From positions 536,501 to 600,500 of the forward strand of contig NZ_JAQIIO010000001.1 of the NCBI RefSeq assembly GCF_027891095.1: DNA of 64,000 nt. Reading direction: 5' to 3'. Under the pieces are notes generated by a model. The model was not told the origin of the DNA. It made no database searches and saw only the letters and a list, made by a program, of their open reading frames with translations. Below, piece by piece: positions 44,757 through 53,336 of the stretch. The first letter of the stretch is position 1. Each line of letters opens with the position of its first letter. Both the position numbers and the translations under genes were made by a program. Source of the stretch: Aliiroseovarius salicola. Its GTDB lineage: Bacteria > Pseudomonadota > Alphaproteobacteria > Rhodobacterales > Rhodobacteraceae.

Positions 44757-45767
44757 TTGGGCGTCTGGACATCATATCGCCTGAGGTTGCAGCGTAAGCG
44801 GCGGCAAGTTCGCGCGTTTCGCAAACGACGCGAGCTGAGCGAAATTGCCAATCGCACCCGTATAATCCGGCCGGACGACATATTGGTCTTTTCCACCCTG
44901 CGAAATGAGCGTATCCGGCTGCCCTTTTTTCTGAAATACTATCGTGACCTTGGGGTCAGCCATTTCCTGATTGTCGATAATGGGTCCGATGATGGTGGGC
45001 GCGAGTACTTGGCTGAACAGGAAGATGTGTCGATCTGGACCACGGGCGCCAGTTACAAACAGTCCCATTTCGGTGTTGATTGGCTGAACTGGCTGCAACG
45101 CAAATATGCACACGGTCACTGGACCCTGGTGGTCGATCCCGATGAGTTTCTGGTTTACCCGTTCTGCGACACCCGCCCGTTGCGGGCACTGACCGACTGG
45201 CTTGACACTTCAGGCGTGCGCTCTTTTGGGGCGATGCTGTTGGACATGTATCCAAAGGGTCCGCTTGATGCGCAGCCCTATCGCGAAGGGCAGAATCCCT
45301 TTGATATTGCTTGTTGGTTCGACAGCGGCAATTACATGATCAAGAAAAACCCCTTTTACGGTAATCTCTGGATTCAGGGCGGGCCGCGCACGCGGGCATT
45401 TTTCACCGATGCCCCCAGGCGAGCACCGGCCTTGAACAAGATTCCACTGGTGAAGTGGGACAAGCAATATACCTATCTCAGTTCGACCCACACCATCCTG
45501 CCGCGGGGTCTGAATCAGGTCTATGACGAATGGGGAGGAGAGAAAGCGTCGGGTTGCCTGCTCCATGCCAAATTCCTTGATACGTTCAGCGCAAAAGCTG
45601 AAGAAGAGCTCAAGCGAAACCAACATTATGCTGGTGGGCATGAATACCGCTCTTATCACCTGCATCTGAAGGACAACCCGGATCTCTGGTGCAAATGGAG
45701 CGAGAAGTATATCAATTGGCGGCAGCTTGAGATCCTGGGCATCATGTCGAAAGGAAACTGGGCATGA
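44757..45767 (+). CDS. Glycosyltransferase family 2-like protein (paralogue 2)
   Basis: This is a 336-residue paralogue of the preceding glycosyltransferase. Matching landmarks are ILVFSTLRNERIRLPFFLKY, FLIVDNGSDDGGREYL, HFGVDWLNWLQRKYAHG, LVVDPDEFLVYP (the DxD-like motif) and NPFYGNLWIQGGPRTRAFF. The start is a TTG at 44757, supported by AGGA upstream and by alignment with the other copy. Its stop overlaps the following gene start by four bases. The donor and acceptor are unknown. Confidence 0.82.
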   Translation: MGVWTSYRLRLQRKRRQVRAFRKRRELSEIANRTRIIRPDDILVFSTLRNERIRLPFFLKYYRDLGVSHFLIVDNGSDDGGREYLAEQEDVSIWTTGASYKQSHFGVDWLNWLQRKYAHGHWTLVVDPDEFLVYPFCDTRPLRALTDWLDTSGVRSFGAMLLDMYPKGPLDAQPYREGQNPFDIACWFDSGNYMIKKNPFYGNLWIQGGPRTRAFFTDAPRRAPALNKIPLVKWDKQYTYLSSTHTILPRGLNQVYDEWGGEKASGCLLHAKFLDTFSAKAEEELKRNQHYAGGHEYRSYHLHLKDNPDLWCKWSEKYINWRQLEILGIMSKGNWA

Positions 45768-47461
45768 GCTTGGGTGTGGTCATGTTGGTGCACGACGCGC
45801 TGGACCGCGCAGAGCAACTGGTGCGCCATTGGTCCAAGCATGACTGCCCGGTTGTGATCCACGTGGACAAACGGGTCAAGCGTCGACCCTATGCCCGTTT
45901 TGTCAACGCGTTGAGCGATCTCGAAAATGTACGCTTTTGCGGGCGACATAAGTGTGAATGGGGCACCTGGTCTTTGGTGAATGCCAGTCAGACCGCATCA
46001 GAGCTGATGCTGAAAAGCTTCCCACATGTCAGCCATGTGTTCCTTGCCTCGGGGTCTTGTCTTCCATTGCGACCAGTCTCGGAAATGCTGCGCTATCTTA
46101 ACGCCCGTCCGCGCACCAACTTCATCGAAAGTGTGACCACGGAAGACGTGCCATGGACTGTTGGTGGGTTGGACCGCGAACGTTTCACCCTCAGGTTTCC
46201 CTTTTCGTGGAAGCGGCGCCGCTGGGTTTTTGACCGATATGTCAATTTGCAACGCCGCCTGAATATCAAGCGCAAAGTCCCTGCCGGGCTGGTGCCCCAC
46301 CTCGGCAGCCAATGGTGGTGTCTGACGCGCAAAACACTATCTGACATCCTTCATGATCCGGATCGTGAAAGCTATGACCGATATTTCAAAAAGGTCTGGA
46401 TCCCGGATGAAAGCTACTATCAGACTCTAGTGCGCCTTCATTCCACTGACATTGAAAGCCGTTCGCTCACCTTGTCGAAATTCGACTATCAGGGCAAACC
46501 TCATATCTTTTACGATGATCACTTGCAGCTTTTGCGCCGGTCAGATTGTTTCGTGGCCCGGAAAATCTGGCCGAAAGCTGACAAGCTATATGACAGTTTC
46601 CTGTCCGACTCTGCCGCTATCATGACCGGGGCAGAGCCCAATCCCGGCAAGATTGACCGCATTTTTTCGAAAGCAGTAGAACGGCGAACCCGCGGTCGGT
46701 CGGGGCTGTTCATGCAAAGCCGTTTTCCACGAATGGGGTTTGAAAATGGTCTGACGGGCACGCCCTATGCAATATTTGAAGGGTTCACCGAAGTCTTTGA
46801 AGATTTTGAACCCTGGCTTGAGCGCACCATTGGCGGGCGGGTTCATGGCCATCTTTATGCGCCAGACCGGGTGCAGTTTGCGGGCCGGCAGACGGACTTC
46901 AGCGGCGCGCTGACCGACAGCGTGTCACTCCGGGATTATGACCCGCGTGCGTTTTTGACAAATCTGATTTGGTCCACCCGAGGAGAGCGGCAAAGCTTCC
47001 AATTTGGACCGACGGACAATCAGGACATCAGCTGGGATGTGGCAAAAGACCCCAATGCCTATATCAGTGTGATATCGGGCGCCTGGTCTGTGCCGCTATA
47101 CCGTTCCACCGGGAATTTCTCCGAAATCCGGCGCGAAGCGGCCAGGCTGCAAAAAATCGAAAGTGACCACCTGGATATTCTAAGATCAGGGTATTCTCGG
47201 GCGCGCGTGAGGGTCTGGACATTAGCAGATTTTGTGCAAAATCCGATGGAGCCGCTGCAATTGATCCTTGATGAAATCGGGGGGCGAATGAACACGCGCC
47301 TGACAGAAGCACCAAAATTGGTCCCGCTGGATGGGTTTGGGCAATTCTTGCAAAATCTCAAGAACCAAGGAATGCAACCATATCTCATGGGGGATTACCC
47401 ACCGGGTGCTGACCCGGTTATTCCTCAGCGTGAAATACGAAAACCCTATTTGATTCAGTAA
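45764..47461 (+). CDS. Branching-type (GT14-like) glycosyltransferase with extra C-terminal domain
   Basis: This is a 565-residue two-part protein. The N-terminal 290 residues resemble core-2/I-branching beta-1,6-N-acetylglucosaminyltransferases: VMLVHDALDRAEQLVRHWSK, VVIHVDKRVK, FLASGSCLPLRP and WWCLTRKTL and DESYYQTLV. The C-terminal part (from about residue 320) is a separate domain I know only from similar Rhodobacteraceae proteins and whose function is unknown (DUF5928-like). No signal peptide or membrane helix is seen, so it should act on the cytoplasmic face. It overlaps the preceding stop by four bases. Confidence 0.78.
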   Translation: MSLGVVMLVHDALDRAEQLVRHWSKHDCPVVIHVDKRVKRRPYARFVNALSDLENVRFCGRHKCEWGTWSLVNASQTASELMLKSFPHVSHVFLASGSCLPLRPVSEMLRYLNARPRTNFIESVTTEDVPWTVGGLDRERFTLRFPFSWKRRRWVFDRYVNLQRRLNIKRKVPAGLVPHLGSQWWCLTRKTLSDILHDPDRESYDRYFKKVWIPDESYYQTLVRLHSTDIESRSLTLSKFDYQGKPHIFYDDHLQLLRRSDCFVARKIWPKADKLYDSFLSDSAAIMTGAEPNPGKIDRIFSKAVERRTRGRSGLFMQSRFPRMGFENGLTGTPYAIFEGFTEVFEDFEPWLERTIGGRVHGHLYAPDRVQFAGRQTDFSGALTDSVSLRDYDPRAFLTNLIWSTRGERQSFQFGPTDNQDISWDVAKDPNAYISVISGAWSVPLYRSTGNFSEIRREAARLQKIESDHLDILRSGYSRARVRVWTLADFVQNPMEPLQLILDEIGGRMNTRLTEAPKLVPLDGFGQFLQNLKNQGMQPYLMGDYPPGADPVIPQREIRKPYLIQ

Positions 47462-47498
47462 CCCTACCACCTTGTTTGGCGGGCTAAACGGCAGGCAC

Positions 47499-48914
47499 AT
47501 GACACCACAATTCGATTGCTTCATCATATTTGCCGAAATGCGCACAGGATCGAACTTTCTTGAGAGCAATCTGGATCAGTTCCCGGGTTTGAAGTGCTAT
47601 GGAGAAGCGTTCAATCCCTATTTCATGGTGTCCCCAAAGACCAAGGAACTCTTTGGCGTGACCACCCGTGCTCGAGACAAGGACCCATTGGTTCTGGTAG
47701 AGGCGATTAAAAAGGGAACAGATGGTCTTCCCGGGTTTCGGTTTTTCCATGACCACGATCCGCGCGTGTTTGAAGCACTCATCGACGATCCTCGTTGTGC
47801 CAAAGTTGTGCTTACGCGCAATCACCTAGAGGCCTATGTCTCGCGCAAGATTGCTTGGGAAACGGATCAGTGGCAGCTCAATGATGTGAAGGATGTAATC
47901 AAAAAAAGGGCTACATTCCACGGATGGGAGTTCGAGCGACTCTTTTATCGAATGAAGGACTTCCAGCTGCAAATCAAAGACCGGCTCCAGCGCAGCGGGC
48001 AAACGGCGTTTTATATTGATTACGAGGATGCACAGGATCTGGCTGTGCTGAACGGGCTTGCACGGTTTTTAGGAGTAGATCACGAAATCACCGAATTTGC
48101 TGGAACGTTCAAAAAGCAGAACCCGGAGTCCCTCGAAGACAAGGTGGTCAACTATGACAAGCTTCTTGAGACCGTCGGGAAGATCGACGTTTTTGATCTG
48201 CACCGCATTCCGAACTTTGAGCCTTCACGCCCGGCGGCAGTGACGACATACGTGCTGTCTGAGGCCACTGGTATGGTGTTCATGCCAGTAAAGGGCGGTC
48301 CGAAAGAGCGCGTGCAGGACTGGATGAACAGATTTGGCGAAACCCAAGCCGGATTTTCCCAAAAAATGCTGCGCAAATGGAAGCGTGAACACAAAGGGCA
48401 TCGGAGCTTTACCGTGTTGCGACACCCGGTCGAGCGCCTGCATTCGGTGTTTTGCCATCATTTTCTGCGCCATGGGCCAGACACCTATTGGGATATCAAA
48501 CATGCTCTTCGCGAAAGTTACGGCGTTGAGGTGCCAGAGGCTGAGCCAGATGAAAGCTGGAGCGTTGAGGCGCACAAACAAGCCTTTGTTCAATTCATCG
48601 ATTTTGTGGACCGTAACCTGAAGGGCCAAACGGGTATTCGTGTCGACGCGGCATGGGCCTCTCAATCGGCAGTTCTACAGGGGTTTGCAGGATTTGCGTT
48701 GCCAGATCATGTGCTGCGCGAAGACCAGTTGGAAGAAGGGCTTGGCGGATTGTTGGCAGAGCTTGGAATCACCATGTCTGATTGGCCCGCAGCCCCGGCC
48801 GAAGATCAACCATTTGCGCTGTCTCAGATCTATGACACGGAGATCGAGAAAAAGATTCGTAAACTTTACCAGCGCGACTACATGATGTTTGGTTTCCGCC
48901 CTTTGGGGCGATGA
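47499..48914 (+). CDS. Tandem-domain sulfotransferase
   Basis: This is a 471-residue protein in which both halves look like PAPS-dependent sulfotransferase modules. The N-terminal half has a 5'-phosphosulfate-binding loop FAEMRTGSNFLESNL (residues 10-24) and a 3'-phosphate motif VVLTRNHLEAYVSRKI, like NodH-type enzymes. The C-terminal half has FMPVKGGPKERV near residue 261 and TVLRHPVERLHSVF near 305, like Golgi-type carbohydrate sulfotransferases. The start at 47499 gives a normal N terminus. It is the last gene of the glycan cluster, so the likely substrate is the cluster's polysaccharide. Confidence 0.8.
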   Translation: MTPQFDCFIIFAEMRTGSNFLESNLDQFPGLKCYGEAFNPYFMVSPKTKELFGVTTRARDKDPLVLVEAIKKGTDGLPGFRFFHDHDPRVFEALIDDPRCAKVVLTRNHLEAYVSRKIAWETDQWQLNDVKDVIKKRATFHGWEFERLFYRMKDFQLQIKDRLQRSGQTAFYIDYEDAQDLAVLNGLARFLGVDHEITEFAGTFKKQNPESLEDKVVNYDKLLETVGKIDVFDLHRIPNFEPSRPAAVTTYVLSEATGMVFMPVKGGPKERVQDWMNRFGETQAGFSQKMLRKWKREHKGHRSFTVLRHPVERLHSVFCHHFLRHGPDTYWDIKHALRESYGVEVPEAEPDESWSVEAHKQAFVQFIDFVDRNLKGQTGIRVDAAWASQSAVLQGFAGFALPDHVLREDQLEEGLGGLLAELGITMSDWPAAPAEDQPFALSQIYDTEIEKKIRKLYQRDYMMFGFRPLGR

Positions 48915-48931
48915 AAACAGTCCACATAAGA

Positions 48932-48954
48932 AAGCCCGCGTGGGACGCGGGCTT
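48932..48954. terminator. Bidirectional hairpin between the sulfotransferase and ptsN genes
   Basis: AAGCCCGCG (48932-48940) pairs with CGCGGGCTT (48946-48954) around a five-base loop in the gap between two convergent stops. T tracts are weak on both sides. Confidence 0.6.
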
Positions 48955-48999
48955 GGTGATGCTCTGAATGTATCAGATTTTTTTTACTGACGGTGCGCA

Positions 49000-49464
49000 T
49001 TAAGCGGCTTTATTCGCGATGCTGTCAGTCAAAAGCGCGTGCAGCGTGGCCGAATCGCCATTGGCGCGCAGCTTCGAGCAGATGGACTGATCCCGCAAAG
49101 TGCGCGACACGAGAGCAAGCGCTTTGAGATGATCAACACCACTGTCTTCTGGGGCAAACAGTGCAAAGATCAGATCGACCGGCTGTTTATCAACAGCGTC
49201 GAAATCAAATGGTTTTTCTACCCTGATGAAGCATCCCACCACCTGATCAAGCCCCTGAAGGCGTGCGTGCGGCAGTGCAACACCGTGGCCTACGCCGGTA
49301 GGCCCAAGAGCTTCACGCTCTTGGAGCGCCGCAAATGCTGCGCGGCCATTAATCTGATAGTTTGCTGCGGCAATCTCGCCAAGCTCTTGAAACAAGCGCT
49401 TTTTTGACGACAGATTTGCCAAGACCTTGACGGCCGGGGGGCGAAGTATGCTCGAAAGCTCCAT
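49000..49464 (-). CDS. ptsN: Nitrogen-regulatory phosphotransferase EIIA-Ntr
   Basis: PtsN is the EIIA component of the nitrogen PTS, a regulatory phosphorelay. The 154-residue protein has the phosphorylated histidine in GVGHGVALPHARLQGL, preceded by LQEREALGPTGVG. The ATG at 49464 was chosen over a TTG one codon earlier. It follows hpf on the same strand by 36 bases, as in the usual lptB-(rpoN)-hpf-ptsN neighbourhood. Confidence 0.94.
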   Translation of the reverse strand: MELSSILRPPAVKVLANLSSKKRLFQELGEIAAANYQINGRAAFAALQEREALGPTGVGHGVALPHARLQGLDQVVGCFIRVEKPFDFDAVDKQPVDLIFALFAPEDSGVDHLKALALVSRTLRDQSICSKLRANGDSATLHALLTDSIANKAA

Positions 49465-49500
49465 CAATATTACTCCCCGCCCGTCAAGAATGCGGGCGGT

Positions 49501-50076
49501 TTAAGCGTCGTTTTTGGGGTCGACCCAGCCAATATTACCGTCATCACGGCGATAGACCACATTCAACCCATCGGTTTTCTCATTGCGGAACACCAGAACC
49601 GGCGCATGGGCCAATTCCATCTGCATAACGGCCTCGCCAACGGAGAGCGACGGGATGCGCGTTTCCATTTCGGCGATGATCATGGGTTCGAGTTGAGCGT
49701 TGTCTGCTTCTTCCGGACCTTCCTCTGCCGCTAGGATATAAGAGGAGCCGCCGAAAACTTCAACCGGGTCTGCGCGATCTCGGTGGTGATCTTTCAGCCG
49801 ACGCTTGTAACGGCGCAACTGTTTCTCCATTTTTTCGGCGCATTGATCAAATGCCGAGTAGATTTCGGTGGCATGAGCCCGTGCCTGCGCCGTCAGTCCT
49901 GTTGAAAGGTGGACGGTGGTTTCGCACACAAATTCATGCGCATTCTTTGAGAATACAATTTGGGCGTCTGTTGGACGTTCGGCGTATTTCTGAACCACAC
50001 CGCCAAGTTCATCTTTCACATGAACCTGAAGGGCGTCACCGATGTCGATTTGCTTGCCACTGATTTGATATTGCAT
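49501..50076 (-). CDS. hpf: Ribosome hibernation promoting factor (long form)
   Basis: HPF inactivates ribosomes in stationary phase by promoting dimers. The 191-residue long form has the N-terminal S30AE domain (MQYQISGKQIDIGDALQVHV and FDQCAEKMEKQLRRYKRRLK) and the C-terminal dimerisation tail (VGEAVMQMELAHAPVLVFRN). AGGAGG lies just upstream of the ATG. It is separated from lptB by 221 bases in which no rpoN gene is present. Confidence 0.95.
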   Translation of the reverse strand: MQYQISGKQIDIGDALQVHVKDELGGVVQKYAERPTDAQIVFSKNAHEFVCETTVHLSTGLTAQARAHATEIYSAFDQCAEKMEKQLRRYKRRLKDHHRDRADPVEVFGGSSYILAAEEGPEEADNAQLEPMIIAEMETRIPSLSVGEAVMQMELAHAPVLVFRNEKTDGLNVVYRRDDGNIGWVDPKNDA

Positions 50077-50297
50077 CCTACCTCCTATGGTATTTACAGG
50101 TTACAGCGCGCCTTGCCCCCGGATAGAGCAATGCGTAATTTCATATATTTTGCAGGAAATGAGGCGCCGATTTTCGGTGCCGATCTTGGTGCTTGCCTCG
50201 TTTTTAAGGCGGGCACGACGAAGAGTCGCGTTCTTGTTCATCACCACCATTCGATGACACATCGACAGAGGTGTCAAGCAGATCGGAGGTGTTAAAT

Positions 50298-51062
50298 TCA
50301 ATTGATAGAGAAATTCTGACCGAGATAGACGCGCTTTACGTTCTCATCCTGGATAACCTCGTCGGTTGTTCCGCTCATCAAAACATGGCCATCGTGAAGG
50401 ATATAAGCCCGGTCCACGATCTCGAGCGTTTCGCGTACATTGTGGTCAGTGATCAACACACCAATCCCTCGGTCTTTGAGGTCATGCACAAGGGTACGAA
50501 TTTCTCCAACAGCGATGGGGTCAACGCCGGCAAAAGGTTCGTCCAGCAGAAGGTATTTGGGGTCAGCGGCCAACAGGCGGGCAATCTCAACACGGCGCCG
50601 CTCACCGCCAGACAGGGCCAGCGCGGGCGCGCGGCGCAGGTGGCTGATCGAAAACTCGTTCAGCAACTCTTCCAGGCGCTCACGGCGCTTGTGGCGGCCG
50701 GATGTCGAGATCTCGAGGATCGACATGATATTGTCTTCGACATTCATGCCGCGAAAGATCGACATTTCCTGCGGCAGATAGCCGATACCGTATTTTGCGC
50801 GACGATACATCGGTAAAAGGGTCACATCGCGTCCGTCGATCAGGACCTGTCCGGCCTCGGGTGTGACCAGCCCGGCGATGGCGTAGAAGGTGGTGGTCTT
50901 GCCACAACCATTGGGGCCAAGAAGCGCCACGACCTCGCCGCGATCAAGTTCGAGCGTCACATCATGGATCACGGTTTTTTTGCGATAACTTTTGCGCAGA
51001 CCCTTGATCCGCAAACCGGTCCGGTCCGAGCCCGTCTCATTGTCCACCGCAAGTTCCGGCAT
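50298..51062 (-). CDS. lptB: LPS export ABC transporter ATPase LptB
   Basis: LptB powers extraction of LPS from the inner membrane with LptFG. The 254-residue protein has Walker A LLGPNGCGKTTTFYAI, signature LSGGERRRVEIARLLA, Walker B YLLLDEPFAGVDPIA and the switch histidine in LITDHNVRET. Its start overlaps the lptA stop by one base. The lptC-lptA-lptB order is the canonical LPS-transport operon. Confidence 0.97.
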   Translation of the reverse strand: MPELAVDNETGSDRTGLRIKGLRKSYRKKTVIHDVTLELDRGEVVALLGPNGCGKTTTFYAIAGLVTPEAGQVLIDGRDVTLLPMYRRAKYGIGYLPQEMSIFRGMNVEDNIMSILEISTSGRHKRRERLEELLNEFSISHLRRAPALALSGGERRRVEIARLLAADPKYLLLDEPFAGVDPIAVGEIRTLVHDLKDRGIGVLITDHNVRETLEIVDRAYILHDGHVLMSGTTDEVIQDENVKRVYLGQNFSIN

Positions 51063-51559
51063 CAGTTGCCCCCGGTCTGAATGATGGATTTCACACGGCC
51101 TTCCATGGTGCCGGTTCCTGCGGCCAAATTCACAATCAATGTGTCTGAGGAGAGGGCATTTTGACCTTGTGTCAGGATTACATTTCCAGTCATCACAACA
51201 ACGCCGCTTTCGATCGTATAGACTGCTTCACGGGCCTCTGCGGCCTCAGATCCGTTCACCAGGGTCACACCACCTGTTGCGAAGAGTTTTGAGATCTCGC
51301 CGGTGCTGTTCTCGCCGGTGGCATATTCCACCCGCACTTTTGCCGCAGAAAGGCGCATGTCGCCCTGGCCAATCTTGACGTTGCCATTGAAGATTGCGGT
51401 GCCGTCAGCCTGATCAACGGTCAGTTGGTCAGCAGATATCTCAACCGGAAGAGTGCTGTCATGCTTCAGTCCCCCAAAGGCAACCTGAGCCTGGGCAAGG
51501 GCTTGGCTTGCGGCAAACATCGCAACCACAACACTGGTTAGCTTGAACAATTTCAACAC
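51062..51559 (-). CDS. lptA: LPS transport periplasmic protein LptA
   Basis: LptA forms part of the periplasmic bridge carrying LPS to the outer membrane. The 165-residue protein has a signal peptide (LTSVVVAMFAASQALAQ) and the OstA beta-jellyroll pattern: PVEISADQLTVDQADGTAIF, NGNVKIGQGDMRLSA and GNVILTQGQNALSSDTLIV. Its start overlaps the lptC stop, and its stop overlaps lptB. Confidence 0.92.
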   Translation of the reverse strand: MLKLFKLTSVVVAMFAASQALAQAQVAFGGLKHDSTLPVEISADQLTVDQADGTAIFNGNVKIGQGDMRLSAAKVRVEYATGENSTGEISKLFATGGVTLVNGSEAAEAREAVYTIESGVVVMTGNVILTQGQNALSSDTLIVNLAAGTGTMEGRVKSIIQTGGN

Positions 51560-52176
51560 TAGTTCTCTCCCTCTGCTGGGGGATCATATACCAGCTTTAC
51601 CCCACCTTTGAACACAAGAAGATAGGTTCCTGAATTTCCGGATTGCTGTGAAATCCGCGCCTGACCCGCAGAAATTTCACCCAGAGGACCACGTGCAGTG
51701 ACTGGACCGTATGACGCAATGTTGGTGGCATCCATTGATGTGGTAAGACCGGGGGTATGAATGGTGTATTTCGTTGAGGTAACCAGTGTAACACCACCGG
51801 TCAGGTCGATTTGGCTGGCAGACCCATCTATCATGGCGTCTTGTGCGTTGATATCGACCACAGCGCCATCTGGAGTTTCGATCCGTGCCACCATTCCGTT
51901 TGCAGAGTACCGGTTTTTACCCTCTTCCGGACGGGCGCTTTCGGCGGAAAAAGTGATCGCTGCACCGTCTTTTGTGACGGACGAAAAACTCGGCCCAGAG
52001 ATCTTCTGTTCCCGCATGACCGCATCCAGATCAACCTGCGCATAGGTCAGAGATTTGGTCGGATCGATGGATTTTGAAATCAGGAACATCGTCGACAACA
52101 GCCCAAGCGCGACCAGCGGCAGGATGACTTTCAGCCAGGCTACCATGCGCGAATAACTGTTGTTGAAGGTGGGCAT
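51559..52176 (-). CDS. lptC: LPS export protein LptC
   Basis: LptC is the single-pass inner-membrane protein that receives LPS from LptBFG. The 205-residue protein starts at MPTFNNSYSRM, with a membrane helix at about residues 14-32 (LKVILPLVALGLLSTMFLI), followed by an LptC beta-jellyroll domain (GVTLVTSTKYTIHTPGLTTS, GGVKLVYDPP). It is slightly longer than the Escherichia coli protein, as usual for alphaproteobacteria. It is the first gene of lptCAB. Confidence 0.88.
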   Translation of the reverse strand: MPTFNNSYSRMVAWLKVILPLVALGLLSTMFLISKSIDPTKSLTYAQVDLDAVMREQKISGPSFSSVTKDGAAITFSAESARPEEGKNRYSANGMVARIETPDGAVVDINAQDAMIDGSASQIDLTGGVTLVTSTKYTIHTPGLTTSMDATNIASYGPVTARGPLGEISAGQARISQQSGNSGTYLLVFKGGVKLVYDPPAEGEN

Positions 52177-52337
52177 TCGGGGATCCTTTCCCCCTCTATC
52201 TAGCAATTTGGCTTGGCTTGCCAAGGCCATCAGGGGGAATAAGCGACGGTTTGCCCAAAGAAAGCAAGAGGATCCAAGCCGTAGTTAGGTCATGCGGGTG
52301 CCAGCATAAGATCGGGACACCCCATTCCTTATTTCTT

Positions 52338-52508
52338 TCAGGAAAAAAAATTGGCCGCAAAGCGAATGATCATGACCCAGAGCGGGATCGCAATGAGAAG
52401 GGTCGGAATGAACCACCAACCCGAAGCATATCGATGTTCTCTTTTATCCGGCATGTGAGTGTGCGCCTGCTGGACTGCATTTGAAGCATTCGTTTGAAAT
52501 ATTGCCAT
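52338..52508 (-). CDS. Possible small membrane protein of 56 residues
   Basis: This open frame encodes MAIFQTNASNAVQQAHTHMP, then a polar stretch and a single hydrophobic helix (WWFIPTLLIAIPLWVMIIRF) near the C terminus. Such small one-helix proteins are common but easily mistaken; the ribosome site is weak and an upstream GTG (52520) is possible. It lies in the 470-base gap between the RNase D-like gene and lptC, on the same strand. I know no family for it. Confidence 0.4.
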   Translation of the reverse strand: MAIFQTNASNAVQQAHTHMPDKREHRYASGWWFIPTLLIAIPLWVMIIRFAANFFS

Positions 52509-52646
52509 TATCCCAACCACTTCTCAATTGGCCTTTTGGGCAAGTCTACCCAGCCTGCATTAAGAATTGATTGCGATTGAGAGCGTATGTGCTGACGATG
52601 GAAGCCGAATTGCTCCGGCTTCTCGACAAAAGTGAAGGGCAAACGC

Positions 52647-53258
52647 CTAATGCGCAAAAATGTCCTGCTCTGGCCAGCCCGCCAGATCCAGCCGGGCACG
52701 CATTGGAAGAAAGTCAAAGCAGGCCTGCGCCATCTCGGCGCGACCTTCGCGGACCAGACGGACGTCCAGTTCGTCTTTCAGCTGATGCAGATAAAGAACA
52801 TCTGATGCCGCATAATCCAGCTGAGCATCGGTCAGTTTTTCCGCGCCCCAGTCACTCATCTGCTGCTGTTTGGAAACGTCCACCTTCAACAGTTGATCCA
52901 GCAGGTTTTTCAACCCGTGGCGGTCCGTGTAGGTGCGCACCAGTTTCGATGCGATCTTGGTGCAATAGACCGGTGCGGTGACCACTCCAAAAGCATTCAG
53001 CATGGCGGCGATGTCAAAACGACCGAAATGGAAGATTTTCAGGACATTGGGGTCCGTCAGCATTTTCTCAAGATTCGGGGCTGAAGTCTGACCTATTTCC
53101 ACCTGCACCAGATGCGCATTTCCGTCGCCTCCGGACATTTGAACTACACAAAGCCTGTCGCGATGGGGGTTCAACCCCATGGTTTCACAGTCAATGGCCA
53201 CCACGGGACCAAGGTCCAGCCCATCCGGCAGGTCGCGCTTGTAAAGATAATTGGTCAT
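52647..53258 (-). CDS. RNase D-like 3'-5' exonuclease (single domain)
   Basis: This is a 203-residue DEDD-family exonuclease. The motifs are VVAIDCETMGLNPHRDRL (Exo I), FHFGRFDIAAMLNAFG (Exo II) and YAASDVLYLHQLKDEL (Exo III, DEDDy type). It has only the catalytic domain and lacks the HRDC domains of full RNase D, as common in alphaproteobacteria. The likely role is 3'-end trimming of structured RNAs. It lies upstream of the lptCAB cluster on the same strand. Confidence 0.88.
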   Translation of the reverse strand: MTNYLYKRDLPDGLDLGPVVAIDCETMGLNPHRDRLCVVQMSGGDGNAHLVQVEIGQTSAPNLEKMLTDPNVLKIFHFGRFDIAAMLNAFGVVTAPVYCTKIASKLVRTYTDRHGLKNLLDQLLKVDVSKQQQMSDWGAEKLTDAQLDYAASDVLYLHQLKDELDVRLVREGRAEMAQACFDFLPMRARLDLAGWPEQDIFAH

Positions 53259-53336
53259 GCTAGCCCTTTCGAATTTCTTGACCCTCTCTAGGCGCTGAGG
53301 CGGAAAGGATCAATGAAAGACGATCAGGCCAGGGGG

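Noticed and set aside
50101-50301. 66-codon minus-strand frame between lptB and hpf
   Set aside because: It overlaps the lptB stop, has no ribosome site, and its sequence has no hydrophobic or domain pattern; it does not resemble any part of rpoN.
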